Part shown: positions 1 to 11,638 of the stretch, in pieces
Layout: every line of letters starts with the position of its first letter
How positions within the stretch are numbered: position 1 is the stretch's first letter
Assembly (NCBI RefSeq): GCF_900107845.1
Contig: NZ_FNRM01000001.1
Location: forward strand, 491,209-555,208
Reading direction: 5' to 3'
DNA: 64,000 nt
Source: Alkalimonas amylolytica
GTDB lineage: Bacteria; Pseudomonadota; Gammaproteobacteria; Enterobacterales; Alteromonadaceae
Made by a program: the position numbers and the translations under genes
The notes under the pieces: generated by a model
What the model was told of the DNA's origin: nothing
The model's database searches: none
What the model saw: the letters and a program-made list of their open reading frames with translations, nothing else

Positions 1-2045
1 AGGTCAGCTATCGTGATACCTTGTTGCAAGCACCTCAAGCAAGTTACGACCAGAGTAGACAACAAATTCTGGCTCAAGGAGGCATTGATTATTTCAGCTC
101 CGCCATTGCCGTGCGTAGTCAACAATTTCAAGCTGATCTCGCCAGTAATCGGGTCGAATTATCTGAAGCGCATTATCAGTTGGTTGAGCAGGCAGGCCGA
201 GGGGCGGCGGAGGTTCTGTCAGTCACTGAGCGACAGCTAGAATTGCAGCGCGCCAACTTTACTGCCTGTCCGGACGGGGATAACAGCTGGGCTTTGCATG
301 CAAACCGCATTCAACTGAATGCCGATGAAGGCTGGGGTGAAGCCTGGCATACCGTATTTCGAGTTCATGATGTTCCAGTCCTTTATTTGCCCTACCTGTC
401 ATTTCCTATCTCCGATGAACGTCGCTCAGGCTTACTTTTGCCCAAGGTGAGTAACTCGCAACGGTTGGGGGTGGATTTAGAGTTACCCTATTATCTGAAC
501 CTGGCACCACATTACGATATGACGTTAACGCCTCGCTTGATGACGAATCGTGGCTTTCAGTTAAAGTCTGAGTTTCGTTATCTGACGGAAGCGCATCAGG
601 GACTGATGCATCTGGAATACATGCACAAGGATCAGGATAGATCAGAGCTGGGCAAACGCTACCTGGGGCACTATCAGCAACTTAGTGATTTAAACCCTCG
701 CTGGCGCGCGACTGTCGATGTGACCGAAATAAGTGATGATGCATATCTCACCGAGCTGGGCTCCGATCATGTTAACCCCAGCGATACGCAATTACTAAAG
801 CAAGCGAACCTCTCTTATTTTGGCGATCAAATGCTAGCACGCTTGCAGTTGCAGGGGTTCTCAGTACTGGGCGACTATGACAAAGCTTATATGGCGGTAC
901 CTCAACTGGAAGTTCGGGCAGCAGAGGCCCTGCAACTTGCCTGGTTTGAATTCGATTGGCAGGCAAACTACGCCCACTTTCGCAACGATGCCGCCCTGAT
1001 CCATTCTGCGCATCGCACCCATCTGGAACCAGAGCTCAGGCTGCCCTGGATCACTCCGGGTGCAGAGTTGGTAGCCGAGGCCAGCCTCATGCACACCCGC
1101 TATCAACAGAACAGCCATCATTTTTTATCGCAAGAAGATAGCCGGGTTCAACGTACCTTGCCAAAACTCCGCTTGCGTGCTCAACTTAACTTTGAGCGTC
1201 CGTTGCAAGGCGGCTCAGAAGGCGGCATCCAGACATTGGAGCCACAGCTGCAATATCTTTATGTACCTTACAGAGACCAGCGCAACATAGGCTTGTACGA
1301 CACCACCCGGCTGCAGGATGACTACTATGGACTTTTCCGTCAGAACCGCTTTTCGGGCCTGGATCGCATTAACGAAGCGAATCAACTGACCTTAGGCGCT
1401 ACCAGCCGAATTTATGATGGCGCTGATCGAGAGCTGTTTCGTTTTAGTCTGGGCCAGATTATTTTTCTGCAATCACCCACAGAGCAGGATGATCCCCACC
1501 AGCAAAATCTGACCGGTATTGAGTCGATGCTAGCAGCGGAGGCCATGTGGCAATGGCACCATCGTTGGTTTGTCAGTGCCGGTGTGCAGTACGACAGTGA
1601 CAGTCGCACTCTGGTAAAAAGCAATGCCACCCTGGATTATCGGGGCAGTGACAAAAAGCTGTTTCAGTTGAACCATCGATACAGTCAGGCAGTCTCAGAC
1701 TACGAAATCAGTCAGCTTGGTTTACTGGGTACCTTGCCAGTTGCTGATGAATGGCAACTGGTAGCCAGTTATTATTACGACCTAAAACGCAGCCAGTTAC
1801 TGGATGCGCATCTCGGGTTACAATTTGAGTCCTGTTGCTGGGCAGTCCGTGTTGTCGCAAGGCGACAAATTATGGCAGAACTGGGTAGAGAGCCATTTGA
1901 CTTCGCTGCCCCCAGACGCTTTGATCACGGTATTTCGCTGCAATTTGTGTTAAAAGGCTTTGGTGATAATGCTGGTTTTGCCGTCACAGACATGTTATCT
2001 AATGGCATCTTCAGCTATCGCCGTCCATATTTATTGAATAATTAG
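1..2045 (+). CDS. lptD: LPS-assembly protein LptD (5' partial)
   Basis: Outer-membrane beta-barrel of the LptDE translocon, which inserts lipopolysaccharide into the outer leaflet. The reading frame is open from base 3 with no initiator, so the start, signal peptide and part of the N-terminal OstA/LptA-like jelly roll lie upstream of the window. About 680 residues are visible. The periplasmic-to-barrel boundary is marked by a Cys in 'TACPDGDNSW', and an adjacent Cys pair occurs near the C-terminus in 'ESCCWAVRV'. These match the Cys positions that form the interdomain disulfides in E. coli LptD, so oxidative maturation is probably conserved (dsbC lies at 17.6 kb). The barrel part has many alternating aromatic strands. 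surA, whose product chaperones LptD, follows 11 bases later, as in other Gammaproteobacteria. Confidence 0.95.
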   Translation, partial: VSYRDTLLQAPQASYDQSRQQILAQGGIDYFSSAIAVRSQQFQADLASNRVELSEAHYQLVEQAGRGAAEVLSVTERQLELQRANFTACPDGDNSWALHANRIQLNADEGWGEAWHTVFRVHDVPVLYLPYLSFPISDERRSGLLLPKVSNSQRLGVDLELPYYLNLAPHYDMTLTPRLMTNRGFQLKSEFRYLTEAHQGLMHLEYMHKDQDRSELGKRYLGHYQQLSDLNPRWRATVDVTEISDDAYLTELGSDHVNPSDTQLLKQANLSYFGDQMLARLQLQGFSVLGDYDKAYMAVPQLEVRAAEALQLAWFEFDWQANYAHFRNDAALIHSAHRTHLEPELRLPWITPGAELVAEASLMHTRYQQNSHHFLSQEDSRVQRTLPKLRLRAQLNFERPLQGGSEGGIQTLEPQLQYLYVPYRDQRNIGLYDTTRLQDDYYGLFRQNRFSGLDRINEANQLTLGATSRIYDGADRELFRFSLGQIIFLQSPTEQDDPHQQNLTGIESMLAAEAMWQWHHRWFVSAGVQYDSDSRTLVKSNATLDYRGSDKKLFQLNHRYSQAVSDYEISQLGLLGTLPVADEWQLVASYYYDLKRSQLLDAHLGLQFESCCWAVRVVARRQIMAELGREPFDFAAPRRFDHGISLQFVLKGFGDNAGFAVTDMLSNGIFSYRRPYLLNN

Positions 2046-2056
2046 TGTAGGGGTTT

Positions 2057-3340
2057 ATGAGATTATTGTCCTGTATTGTACTTGTCGGTTGCTTGCTGTC
2101 CGGGCCTCAGAGCCATGGCGCTGAGCGGGAGATCGATCGGATCGCAGCCATTGTTGATAGTGGTGTAGTGCTTGAGTCCGAAGTCCGGGAAGTCGTGGAT
2201 CGCGTGAAGCGGAATGCTGCCTCACAGGGCCAGGGTTTACCCTCGGATCAAGTATTACGAGTACAGGCCTTGGAGCGCCTAATACAAACCAGCTTGCAAA
2301 TGCAGATGGCCAATCGTATGGGCCTGCAAATCAGTGATGCCCAGCTGGATCAAACCATTCAGCGCATTGCTGCAGGCGAAGGCATGAGCTTGGATCAGTT
2401 CAGGGTGCAGGTTGAGCAAGAAGAAGGCAGCTATCAGCAATTTCGTGAACGTTTGCGCGAAGAGATCACCACCAACGAAGTGATGCGCAATGCTGTTCAG
2501 CGCCGCATTTACATCAGCCCGCAAGAGGTTGAAAGCTTACTACGGGTGATGCAGGAACAAGGAGCCACATCCGAACAATACAACATTGGCCATATTTTAA
2601 TTGGCTTACCCAATCAAGCCAGCACCGATGATATTGAGCAGGCCCGTCGACAGGCTGATCGTGTTCTCGAGTTGCTAAGAGAGGGAACTGATTTTCGCCA
2701 GCAGGCCATTACGTCATCATCAGGCAGCCGAGCCCTTGAAGGCGGTGATATGGGCTGGATGAACATCAATGAAATGCCAACCTTGTTTGCCGAAGCCATC
2801 CGCGGTAAGCGTCGTGGCGACATGATAGGCCCACTTCGTTCAGGCGCAGGCTTTCACATCCTGACCATCTTTGATATCCGGGGTGAGAATGTCGCTGAAA
2901 TCGAGGAAGTTAAATCACGCCATGTGCTGATCCGGCCGTCCATTATCTTAAGTGAGGAACGCGCCCGTGATAGGCTAGCCCGCTTTGTCACAGATTTCCG
3001 TAATGGCAATGTCAGCTTTGCCGATTTTGCACGCGAGCATTCAGAAGACCCTGGTTCACGCAATAATGGCGGTGATCTGGGCTGGGCTGAGCCTGATATT
3101 TTTGTGCCTGAGTTCCGTGATACCTTACGCAGCCTGGATCTGAATGAAATCAGTGAGCCATTTCGGACTGAACATGGCTGGCACGTGGTACAAGTGCTAG
3201 AGCGCCGCTCGGTCGATGCCACGGCGGATCGGCAACGTGAGCAAATCTACCGAATGATTTTTAATCGCCGCTTTAGTGAAGAGTCTACCACCTTCCTACG
3301 TGAGCTTCGTGATGAAGCCTACATTGAGGTTCTGGATTAA
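2057..3340 (+). CDS. surA: Periplasmic chaperone / peptidylprolyl isomerase SurA
   Basis: Chaperone for outer-membrane proteins. The 427-aa product has an N-terminal export signal (about residues 1-21, ending 'PQSHGA'), a helical chaperone module to about residue 165, and two parvulin repeats. Each parvulin repeat carries its glycine-rich signature: 'GGDMGWM' in the first (about 175-275) and 'GGDLGWAEP' in the second (about 285-385). A short C-terminal helix completes the chaperone core. Length and domain order equal the E. coli protein. The ATG at 2057 follows a 'taggggt' ribosome-binding site. The gene sits between lptD and pdxA, the standard arrangement, and is likely co-transcribed with both. 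Confidence 0.97.
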   Translation: MRLLSCIVLVGCLLSGPQSHGAEREIDRIAAIVDSGVVLESEVREVVDRVKRNAASQGQGLPSDQVLRVQALERLIQTSLQMQMANRMGLQISDAQLDQTIQRIAAGEGMSLDQFRVQVEQEEGSYQQFRERLREEITTNEVMRNAVQRRIYISPQEVESLLRVMQEQGATSEQYNIGHILIGLPNQASTDDIEQARRQADRVLELLREGTDFRQQAITSSSGSRALEGGDMGWMNINEMPTLFAEAIRGKRRGDMIGPLRSGAGFHILTIFDIRGENVAEIEEVKSRHVLIRPSIILSEERARDRLARFVTDFRNGNVSFADFAREHSEDPGSRNNGGDLGWAEPDIFVPEFRDTLRSLDLNEISEPFRTEHGWHVVQVLERRSVDATADRQREQIYRMIFNRRFSEESTTFLRELRDEAYIEVLD

Positions 3341-3343
3341 AGC

Positions 3344-4357
3344 ATGACGCAGCGTCTTGGTATTACTCCGGGCGAACCGGCGGGCATAGGTCCTGATTTA
3401 GTACTGCAGCTGGCCAGTCGTGACTGGCCGGTTGAACTAGTGGTCTGTGCTGATGCCGAGCTACTTCAGCAGCGGGCGAAGCTACTGGGGCTGCAGGTCG
3501 AGTTGCTCCCCTATCAACCGGACCAAGCGGCCCGTCCACAAAGGGCTGGTAGCCTGACACTGGCTCCTTTTCAAACTGCTGAAGCCGTAGCGCCGGGTAT
3601 CCTGAATGAGGCCAATGGTCCTTATGTAGTTGAAACGCTCCGTTTTGCCGGGGAGCAAACCATCGCCGGAGCTTTTGCCGCTATCGTAACCGGCCCGGTT
3701 CATAAAGGTATCATCAATCAGGCTGGCATCCCGTTTAGCGGCCACACCGAATTTTTTGCTCACCAGTGCAACAGCAGCCACGTCGTGATGATGCTGGCGA
3801 CAGAAGGTCTCAGAGTCGCACTGGCAACCACTCATATCCCGCTGGCTTATGTCGCGAAAGCCATTACCAGTGAACGTTTGCAAGTGGTGCTGCAGGTTTT
3901 GCATCAGGATCTGCAGCAAAAATTTGGTATTGAGCAGCCCCGTATCTATGTCTGTGGCCTGAATCCTCACGCAGGTGAGAATGGTCATCTTGGGCGCGAA
4001 GAGCTGGATATCATGATTCCTACCCTGGAAATGTTGCGACAGCAAGGTATGGACTTGGTAGGTCCCTTACCGGCTGATACCTTGTTTCAACCGAAATACC
4101 TGAACGATGCCGATGCCGTGCTGGCTATGTATCATGATCAGGGTCTACCAGTACTCAAGCACATGGGGTTTGGTAAGTCGGTCAATATCAGCCTGGGTTT
4201 ACCCTTAATTCGTACCTCGGTCGATCACGGCACAGCCCTTGATTTGGCAGGAACTGGCCAAGCCGATCCAGGTAGCTTGCTGCATGCCGTCGAGCAGGCC
4301 ATTCAACTTATTCAGCGTGCATCTGCTCGCACCGCCGGAGCAACCTCAAGCCTATGA
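3344..4357 (+). CDS. pdxA: 4-hydroxythreonine-4-phosphate dehydrogenase PdxA
   Basis: Cytoplasmic NAD-dependent enzyme that oxidises 4-phosphohydroxy-L-threonine in the DXP-dependent pyridoxal phosphate pathway. The 337-aa product has the family start '[15 protein letters not shown]' and the metal-binding histidines in 'SGHTEFFA', '[13 protein letters not shown]' and '[12 protein letters not shown]'. It starts 3 bases after the surA stop and its own stop overlaps the rsmA start in an ATGA, so translation is probably coupled through the operon. Confidence 0.97.
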   Translation: MTQRLGITPGEPAGIGPDLVLQLASRDWPVELVVCADAELLQQRAKLLGLQVELLPYQPDQAARPQRAGSLTLAPFQTAEAVAPGILNEANGPYVVETLRFAGEQTIAGAFAAIVTGPVHKGIINQAGIPFSGHTEFFAHQCNSSHVVMMLATEGLRVALATTHIPLAYVAKAITSERLQVVLQVLHQDLQQKFGIEQPRIYVCGLNPHAGENGHLGREELDIMIPTLEMLRQQGMDLVGPLPADTLFQPKYLNDADAVLAMYHDQGLPVLKHMGFGKSVNISLGLPLIRTSVDHGTALDLAGTGQADPGSLLHAVEQAIQLIQRASARTAGATSSL

Positions 4358-5163
4358 ATCAACCCGAACACAAAGCCAGAAAACGTTTTGGTCAGAACTT
4401 TTTGCACGACCCCGTCGTTATCGAGCGCATTGTCAAAGCCATCCGACCACAAGTCGGTGAAATACTAATAGAAATTGGCCCTGGCCTGGGTGCTATTACC
4501 GAGCCGGTGGCTGAACGCACAGATCGACTCACAGTCATTGAGCTGGATCGGGACCTTGCTGCACGCTTGTCGCAGCACCCATTACTGGCAGATAAACTAA
4601 CCATCATCCAAACTGATGCGATGAAGTTTGACTTTGCCAGCCTGGCTGAGCCGGGCAAGAAGATGAAAATCTTCGGTAATCTGCCGTACAATATTTCTAC
4701 CCCCTTACTGTTTCATTTATTCCACTTTTGTCCCTTGATTGAAAACATGCATTTCATGTTGCAAAAAGAAGTGGTACAACGCATGACCGCAGCTCCCGGC
4801 AGTAAAGCATTTGGCCGTTTAACGGTAATGACGCAGTACTATTGCGAGGCCTTACCTGTAGTAGAGGTAGGCCCCGGCGCGTTTAAACCTGCTCCTAAAG
4901 TAGACTCCGCTGTGGTCCGACTCCTGCCTCGCAACCGCCCTGAAACGGAGCAGGTGCCAGTGCACATTTTAAACCAGGTCTGCCTGGAAGCCTTCAATCA
5001 ACGCCGTAAAACGCTTCGCAATTGTCTGGGTAATCTGGCTACGGCCGAGCAACTTGAATCCCTTGCTCTTGATCCTGGGCAACGTCCGGAACAATTATCG
5101 GTTGATGACTTTATTCGCATTGGCCGTTGGTTAGCCACGCAACAGGAAAGCAAAGCCTCATGA
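4354..5163 (+). CDS. rsmA: 16S rRNA dimethyladenosine transferase RsmA/KsgA
   Basis: Dimethylates two adjacent adenosines near the 3' end of 16S rRNA, a late small-subunit assembly checkpoint. The 269-aa protein shows the N-terminal '[13 protein letters not shown]' signature, the SAM-binding loop '[12 protein letters not shown]' and the catalytic 'NLPYNIST' motif. The length fits the family. ATGA overlaps join it to pdxA upstream and apaG downstream. Confidence 0.97.
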   Translation: MNQPEHKARKRFGQNFLHDPVVIERIVKAIRPQVGEILIEIGPGLGAITEPVAERTDRLTVIELDRDLAARLSQHPLLADKLTIIQTDAMKFDFASLAEPGKKMKIFGNLPYNISTPLLFHLFHFCPLIENMHFMLQKEVVQRMTAAPGSKAFGRLTVMTQYYCEALPVVEVGPGAFKPAPKVDSAVVRLLPRNRPETEQVPVHILNQVCLEAFNQRRKTLRNCLGNLATAEQLESLALDPGQRPEQLSVDDFIRIGRWLATQQESKAS

Positions 5164-5534
5164 ACCCAGCAGACATACGGGTGACAGCAGAAACCTTTTA
5201 CATTGCCGCACAGTCCGTGCCTGACGAGCACAAATATGTGTTTGCCTACAGCATCCAGATAGAGAATACCAGCACTGAAACCATACAGCTTCTTCGCCGG
5301 CATTGGTTAATAAGCGATGCCAACGGCAAGCAAGTAGAGGTCGATGGTGAAGGCGTGGTTGGTGAACAACCCGTGTTGGCGCCCAGTGAAAGTTACAGTT
5401 ACACCAGTGGTGCTATTTTGGAAACACCGGTAGGCACCATGCAAGGCCACTACATTATGCTGGATCAAAACCAACAGGAGTTTCAGGTGGCGATCCCACT
5501 GTTCCGCCTGGCACTGCCCAATATTTTGCATTAA
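5160..5534 (+). CDS. apaG: ApaG protein
   Basis: Small immunoglobulin-fold protein of the ApaG/DUF525 family (124 aa), of uncertain biochemical role. It carries '[11 protein letters not shown]' and '[20 protein letters not shown]', the strongly conserved family core. I place the start at the ATG at 5160 (residues 'MNPADIRV') because it overlaps the rsmA stop in ATGA and gives the normal family length. A frame-open GTG at 5127 would add 11 residues lying inside rsmA and is not needed. It is co-operonic with apaH. Confidence 0.94.
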   Translation: MNPADIRVTAETFYIAAQSVPDEHKYVFAYSIQIENTSTETIQLLRRHWLISDANGKQVEVDGEGVVGEQPVLAPSESYSYTSGAILETPVGTMQGHYIMLDQNQQEFQVAIPLFRLALPNILH

Positions 5535-5545
5535 CAGGGACCATT

Positions 5546-6367
5546 GTGGCTAGTTACGTCATTGGTGATATTCAGGGTTGCTATGACCAGCTGCAGCATT
5601 TGCTGACTGCTATTGATTTCAATGAAAAACAGGATCAACTGTGGTTGTGTGGTGATTTAGTTGCCCGGGGCCCAAAATCACTTGAAACACTGCGTTTTAT
5701 CCGCGCTCTAGGCTCTGCAGCGGTTACTGTTCTTGGCAACCATGATTTAAATCTGATTGCCAGTGCCTATGGCTACGGCCGCATTAAAGTCAGTGATCAG
5801 CTGGATAATCTGCAACAGGCAGCAGATTTTGACGAACTTATTCATTGGTTAACCCAACAGCCACTGATCCATAGCCCAGATGAACAACACTTACTGGTGC
5901 ATGCTGGTATTCCGCCAGGTTGGGATCGTACTCTGGCTCTCGCGCAGGCCCAGAGAGTGTCTGAAGCACTGCAACAGGATGCAAAGTCACTAACAGCCAC
6001 TATGTATGGCAATGAGCCCAGCAGCTGGTCTGCCTCAGACAACCAGGATGATCAACTGCGCTTTACCATCAATGCACTGACCCGAATGCGGTTCTGCCAT
6101 CCGGATGGCAGGCTGGAGTTCAAAGAAAAAGGCGAGCCCGACAGCAACAGCCCACTCAAACCCTGGTTTGATTTTTGGCCACAGCAGGCTACCACCACGA
6201 TTTTGTTTGGTCACTGGGCGGCATTAAATGGCACCTGTCTTCACCCAAAAGCCATCGCGCTTGACACAGGCTGCGTCTGGGGGAATCTCTTAACCGCCTA
6301 TTGTATTCAGACAAAACAGCGGTATAGTGTCAACGGATATCAGAAAAAAACCATGCTGATCGACTAA
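5546..6367 (+). CDS. apaH: Symmetrical bis(5'-nucleosyl)-tetraphosphatase ApaH
   Basis: Metallophosphoesterase that hydrolyses diadenosine tetraphosphate and removes Np4N-type RNA caps. The 273-aa product has the phosphoesterase motifs in order: 'GDIQGCYDQ' (7-15), 'GDLVARGP', 'LGNHDLN' and 'HAGIPPGW'. The start is a GTG at 5546 preceded by 'aacaggga'. It is the last gene of the lptD-apaH run, and 117 non-coding bases follow. Confidence 0.96.
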   Translation: MASYVIGDIQGCYDQLQHLLTAIDFNEKQDQLWLCGDLVARGPKSLETLRFIRALGSAAVTVLGNHDLNLIASAYGYGRIKVSDQLDNLQQAADFDELIHWLTQQPLIHSPDEQHLLVHAGIPPGWDRTLALAQAQRVSEALQQDAKSLTATMYGNEPSSWSASDNQDDQLRFTINALTRMRFCHPDGRLEFKEKGEPDSNSPLKPWFDFWPQQATTTILFGHWAALNGTCLHPKAIALDTGCVWGNLLTAYCIQTKQRYSVNGYQKKTMLID

Positions 6368-6484
6368 TACGGCTCTCAGCTTGCTATAGCCTTTGGTATT
6401 CAGCATGAATTTAGCTAAACTAATGGCTGATTCATCAGACTTTTTTCTAGAAATGTCTGACTGGCCAGTCCATCGGGAGTTTTT

Positions 6485-8494
6485 ATGAAGTTAACTGTAG
6501 CGCTCAGGGTCATTGGTGGCTTCGGCATCATCTCCTTACTACTGCTGATCATTGGTATCTCAGCATACTTTAGTCTGAACAGCATCAATAACTCCACCAC
6601 CCAGGTCAACAACGTATCCATTCCAGCTCTGGAGAACAGTTCGGCGTTGCAGAGCCAGTTTGTTATTATGAGCAAAATTAGCCTGCAGGCTTTTTATGCC
6701 GATGAGCTGGATGAGATCAGTCGTTTCCAACGCCAGTTTAATCAAGAGCGCGAAACCTTCAATCGCTCAGCGCAGAACTTACAGCAGGCGATTGAAAATG
6801 AAGAAGAACTAAGAGTTGCCTACACCCAGGTACGTGACGTCTACAATCAATTCCTACCAGCCAGTGATCGTTTATTTGATCAGCTAACCAATCGTCTGAC
6901 TTTACGCGACAACCTGAATCAACGGATGGAGGCGCTGGAAACTGCATCCGACGACGCCGCTATGTTTATTCTGGATTTTACCGATGTCCGCGATGTACGC
7001 ACTCGGTTTCCAGATGCTTATGAGTCAGCAACTCAGATTGAAATGGGTCTGAATACCTTGATAAGTACAGCCGTCGATCTGATTCGTACCGAAAACCCAG
7101 TCATTGCTAATACGGTAGCGAATGAACTGAATTTTCGCTTAGGTGAGTTAACTCAAAATTTTGCCACTGTACAACAACAAGCTGGCAGCCTTGATTTAGT
7201 TTCTGATTTGGCAGAGAAAGTAGCAGAAATTGAACAACTTTTATCTGGCAGTAGCGGACTGATCCGTTTGAAAGAACAGCATCTACAATCGATTGAGGCT
7301 GCAGAGACTTTACTTACCCAGACAGATCAGCATACCAATGCAGGCTTAACGCAACTGAATGCGCTGCTTAGCCAAGCCCGCAGTGCAGCCGACGATATTC
7401 AGCAAGCTTCTGCCTCGAATGTCAGCAATGCGGTAACCTTCAACTTTGTGGTGATGTTTATCTCTGTGGTGCTGGCGGCTGGTATTACTATTTGGACAGT
7501 TCGCAGCATAACCCAACCGCTGCACCGGGTTAATGAGATTCTGGGCATCGTAGCTTCCGGCGATTTGACTCGTAAGCTCGAAGTGAAAGGCCACGATGAG
7601 TTTGCCGAGCTGTCGCGCAATTGCAATAAGGTCATCGACAGCCTGCAACAACTGATTAAAGGCATCATTTCCCGCTCTACCCAGCTGGCAGCGGCCTCAG
7701 AACAAACCTCAGCGATCACGGTTCAAACCAGTGGCGCCATTAAGGAGCAAAAGTCTCAGGTTACGCAGGCTGCGACCGCTACCACTGAGATGAGTAGCAC
7801 CTCACAAGGTGTCATGCAAAGCGCTGGCGACGCCCTGGCTGAAATTAAGAATGCCGATAGTGAAGCCGAACGCGTTAAAGGGATCTCACAAACCAACAAG
7901 CAAATCATTACCGAACTGTCGCACGAAGTTGAGCAAGCCTCTTTGGTCATTAACAAGCTGCATCAAGACAGTGCCTCCATTGGTAGCATTTTGGATGTGA
8001 TCCGTGGTATTGCCGAGCAAACTAACTTGCTGGCACTTAATGCTGCCATTGAAGCTGCGCGGGCAGGCGAGCAAGGCCGAGGCTTTGCCGTAGTTGCCGA
8101 TGAAGTCCGCTCGCTGGCCAGTAAAACGCAGGCGTCAACGCAAGAAATTCAGGCGATGATTGAAGTGCTGCAAAAAGGTGCGCAGAATGCGGTAGAAGCC
8201 ATGAAGAAAGGTAAGAAGCAAGCTGAGAACTGTGTTTCTCAGACCGATATTCAGGACAAGGCGCTTGATTCGATTACCCATGCAGTGCACCAGGCGCGGG
8301 ATATGAGTGAGCAAATCGCCCATGCAGCAGAAGAGCAGAACCAAGTGGCCAATGATATCAGCCAGCTGCTTGAGTCGATTGTATCCATTGCTGAAGAAAC
8401 CGCATCGGGTGCAGAGCAAACCTCAGACTCCAGCCATGAAGTTGCTCGCTTGGCTGAGGAACTAAGGCAGTCAGTCGATCAGTTTAAAGTCTGA
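6485..8494 (+). CDS. Methyl-accepting chemotaxis protein
   Basis: Membrane chemoreceptor of 669 aa. It has an N-terminal transmembrane helix (about 8-30), a roughly 285-residue mostly helical periplasmic sensor with no family I can name, a second transmembrane helix (about 317-340), a HAMP domain (about 341-395) and a cytoplasmic signalling hairpin. The hairpin tip '[18 protein letters not shown]' is the CheA/CheW-binding signature. There is no C-terminal CheR-docking pentapeptide. The ATG follows a 'cgggag' ribosome-binding site. The gene stands alone. The ligand cannot be inferred. Two more receptors lie in this window, at 36.2 and 50.6 kb. Confidence 0.93.
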   Translation: MKLTVALRVIGGFGIISLLLLIIGISAYFSLNSINNSTTQVNNVSIPALENSSALQSQFVIMSKISLQAFYADELDEISRFQRQFNQERETFNRSAQNLQQAIENEEELRVAYTQVRDVYNQFLPASDRLFDQLTNRLTLRDNLNQRMEALETASDDAAMFILDFTDVRDVRTRFPDAYESATQIEMGLNTLISTAVDLIRTENPVIANTVANELNFRLGELTQNFATVQQQAGSLDLVSDLAEKVAEIEQLLSGSSGLIRLKEQHLQSIEAAETLLTQTDQHTNAGLTQLNALLSQARSAADDIQQASASNVSNAVTFNFVVMFISVVLAAGITIWTVRSITQPLHRVNEILGIVASGDLTRKLEVKGHDEFAELSRNCNKVIDSLQQLIKGIISRSTQLAAASEQTSAITVQTSGAIKEQKSQVTQAATATTEMSSTSQGVMQSAGDALAEIKNADSEAERVKGISQTNKQIITELSHEVEQASLVINKLHQDSASIGSILDVIRGIAEQTNLLALNAAIEAARAGEQGRGFAVVADEVRSLASKTQASTQEIQAMIEVLQKGAQNAVEAMKKGKKQAENCVSQTDIQDKALDSITHAVHQARDMSEQIAHAAEEQNQVANDISQLLESIVSIAEETASGAEQTSDSSHEVARLAEELRQSVDQFKV

Positions 8495-8503
8495 TCCAGG
8501 CTG

Positions 8504-8553
8504 CTCCGCCCAATAAAAAATCCGCCGATTGGCGGATTTTTTATTGGGCGGAG
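8504..8553. terminator. Bidirectional rho-independent terminator
   Basis: A perfect 23-bp inverted repeat (8504-8526 and 8531-8553) with a 4-base loop contains internal A/T runs, so a GC-rich hairpin followed by U-rich sequence is available on both strands. It lies between the convergent chemoreceptor and DUF3718-like genes and probably ends both transcripts. Confidence 0.9.
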
Positions 8554-8561
8554 CCTTGCTA

Positions 8562-8936
8562 TTAGCTGCCAGCACGATCCTGCAGTGACGCAAACAATGG
8601 CGTATCACCAAAGCCATTGGCCTGTGCCCACTCTATATCGCCTGAGTCAGCAATTTGCGAGCCCGGTAACTGACGAATAATAAATTCGCCAACATCATTC
8701 GCATTACTGCGAAATGCATGCCGAACCAGGCTTTCACCATTACAAACAACACCATCGTATATATTACGCAGTCGTAAACGGTAGTCACTTAATACTTTCC
8801 GAAAGCGATTGCGATCATCTGCAGCCACGTAGTCACACATGGAGGCGGCCAGTTGCTGATCGGCTGAAGCTACAGGTGCAAACACCATGGCTCCGGCAAG
8901 CACAGCACTACAAACCAAAGTAGGCAACAACTTCAT
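8562..8936 (-). CDS. Small exported DUF3718-like protein, copy 1
   Basis: 124-aa exported protein with a clear signal peptide ending 'APVASA'. The mature part has two Cys ('MCDYV', 'VVCNGE') and the block 'DDRNRFRKVLSDYRLRLRN' followed by 'IYDGVVCN'. This resembles the DUF3718 family seen in Shewanella and Alteromonas relatives (family name from memory). Function unknown. A clear paralogue is encoded at 12714-13067. The two Cys probably form a disulfide in the periplasm (inference). A 'gaggag' ribosome-binding site precedes the ATG. Confidence 0.8.
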   Translation of the reverse strand: MKLLPTLVCSAVLAGAMVFAPVASADQQLAASMCDYVAADDRNRFRKVLSDYRLRLRNIYDGVVCNGESLVRHAFRSNANDVGEFIIRQLPGSQIADSGDIEWAQANGFGDTPLFASLQDRAGS

Positions 8937-9011
8937 CTACGTCTCCTCAAATACACATCAGCTTTGAAATCATAGTAGCAATATGTAGCAGCCTGCGCAA
9001 ATGTTGATCAG

Positions 9012-9500
9012 CTAAACCACTCGTTGCAGAGTAATAAATTGATACGCATATGGATTTTTGCTATCAGCTGGATGCTTTTCTTCCCTAAGCAACTGCCAGC
9101 TGGCAACAGCAAGGTAATCTGGGAACCAGGTATCGCCTGGCAACTCAGCATCAATCTCTGTCAGATAAAGTCGCTCTGCTTTTGGCAGACACTGCCGATA
9201 GATTTCCGCCCCACCCATCACCATTATTTCTTCATCTGCGCTGGTTGCAGCTAAAGCCGCATCCAGGCTATTAAACCATTCAGCATCAGTGCTCTCAGGC
9301 GCCAGCTGACGGCTTATCACCAGATTACGGCGGTTTGGTAAGGCGCGACCAATGGAATCATAGGTCTTACGGCCCATCAGCACGGTTTTACCAGTGGTAA
9401 GACGCTTAAAGTGCTGCAAATCGGCCGGCATATGCCAGGGCATATCGTTATCCAATCCGATCACCCGATTGTGTGCCATAGCAGCGATCATCGAAATCAT
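9012..9500 (-). CDS. folA: Dihydrofolate reductase
   Basis: Reduces dihydrofolate to tetrahydrofolate with NADPH; target of trimethoprim. The 162-aa product shows 'MISMIAAMAHNRVIG', the substrate-binding 'NDMPWHMPADLQHF', the NADPH-binding 'GKTVLMGRKTYDSIGRALPNR' region and 'MVMGGAEIY'. A strong 'caggagg' ribosome-binding site precedes the ATG. It starts 11 bases after the obgE stop, so obgE and folA probably share a transcript. In E. coli folA lies near apaH; here it is nearby but on the other strand. Confidence 0.97.
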   Translation of the reverse strand: MISMIAAMAHNRVIGLDNDMPWHMPADLQHFKRLTTGKTVLMGRKTYDSIGRALPNRRNLVISRQLAPESTDAEWFNSLDAALAATSADEEIMVMGGAEIYRQCLPKAERLYLTEIDAELPGDTWFPDYLAVASWQLLREEKHPADSKNPYAYQFITLQRVV

Positions 9501-9511
9501 GTCGCCTCCTG

Positions 9512-10690
<1,179 letters not shown>

Positions 10691-10797
10691 TTACCTGATT
10701 CAAAGAATATGGGGTGCATCACGCTATGCTCAGCACTAGTATATACCAAAGTACCCGCAGCAAAACCTTCGCAGTATGTTTCACGGTTAGCAGATAC

Positions 10798-10822
10798 AAA
10801 AAACCCCGCACCAGGGCGGGGT
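10798..10822 (-). terminator. Rho-independent terminator after rpmA
   Basis: Read on the minus strand, the stem ACCCCGC/GCGGGGT (10816-10822 with 10803-10809) is followed directly by a run of six T. It lies 18 bases past the rpmA stop and separates ribosomal-protein expression from obgE. Confidence 0.85.
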
Positions 10823-10840
10823 CTTGTCGCAGCAGGAAGC

Positions 10841-11098
10841 TTATTCAGCAACAATGCTGACGTATTTGCGATTGTGCTCGCCTTTGACTTCAAACTGAAC
10901 TTTGCCGTCAGACAGTGCAAACAAGGTATGGTCACGGCCAATTCCTACGTTAGTACCGGCATGGAACTTGGTTCCACGCTGACGAACAATGATGTTACCC
11001 GCTAAAACAGACTCACCACCGAAGCGCTTAACACCTAGGCGTTTAGCTTCTGAATCGCGACCGTTACGGGTACTACCTACACCTTTTTTACTTGCCAT
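10841..11098 (-). CDS. rpmA: 50S ribosomal protein L27
   Basis: 85-aa ribosomal protein with the conserved N-terminus '[22 protein letters not shown]' region and '[21 protein letters not shown]'. It reaches the peptidyl-transferase centre of the 50S subunit. The 'gaggag' ribosome-binding site and the 17-base gap to rplU support a two-gene operon. Confidence 0.98.
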   Translation of the reverse strand: MASKKGVGSTRNGRDSEAKRLGVKRFGGESVLAGNIIVRQRGTKFHAGTNVGIGRDHTLFALSDGKVQFEVKGEHNRKYVSIVAE

Positions 11099-11115
11099 GG
11101 TTTAGTACTCCTCGA

Positions 11116-11424
11116 TTACGCGCTGATGCTGGTAATTTTCACTTCAGTGAACCACTGACGGTGGCCCATCTGCTTGCGTGAATGCTTACGACGACGGAAT
11201 TTCACGATCTTGATTTTATCGTGACGGCCATGACTGACCACTTCCGCAACCACTTTGCTGCCTTCGACAACAGGGGTACCAATGCTGATGTTCTCACCAT
11301 TTGCTACCATCAAAGGGGTAAATTCGACTGTGGCGCCGGCATCTAAATCCAGCTTTTCCAGACGCAGGGTCTGACCTTCAGTCACACGGTGCTGTTTACC
11401 ACCACTTTGGAAAACCGCGTACAT
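11116..11424 (-). CDS. rplU: 50S ribosomal protein L21
   Basis: 102-aa ribosomal protein beginning '[14 protein letters not shown]', with '[16 protein letters not shown]' near the C-terminus. The ATG at 11424 has a 'ggag' ribosome-binding site and matches the universal L21 start; an in-frame start 7 codons upstream is not supported by the family. It is divergent from ispB across a promoter region of about 210 bases. Confidence 0.97.
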   Translation of the reverse strand: MYAVFQSGGKQHRVTEGQTLRLEKLDLDAGATVEFTPLMVANGENISIGTPVVEGSKVVAEVVSHGRHDKIKIVKFRRRKHSRKQMGHRQWFTEVKITSISA

Positions 11425-11638
11425 AGTTAACTCCGTACAAAGCACGCCTGTGCATAATAGAAGAGGCGTGTTAATTCAATTCACAGGGCGCGAATTGTAC
11501 GCAATTTCCCCTGACCTCGCAAGTGCAAATTCGAAAAAGATCCCTTCGCTGGCAAAAGGATCCCGTTTTGCTTGGAGTCCCTCTGGCCCATGGTGTAGAA
11601 TTGCGGCAATTTCATCCCTTTAACAAAGCGGTTTTTTG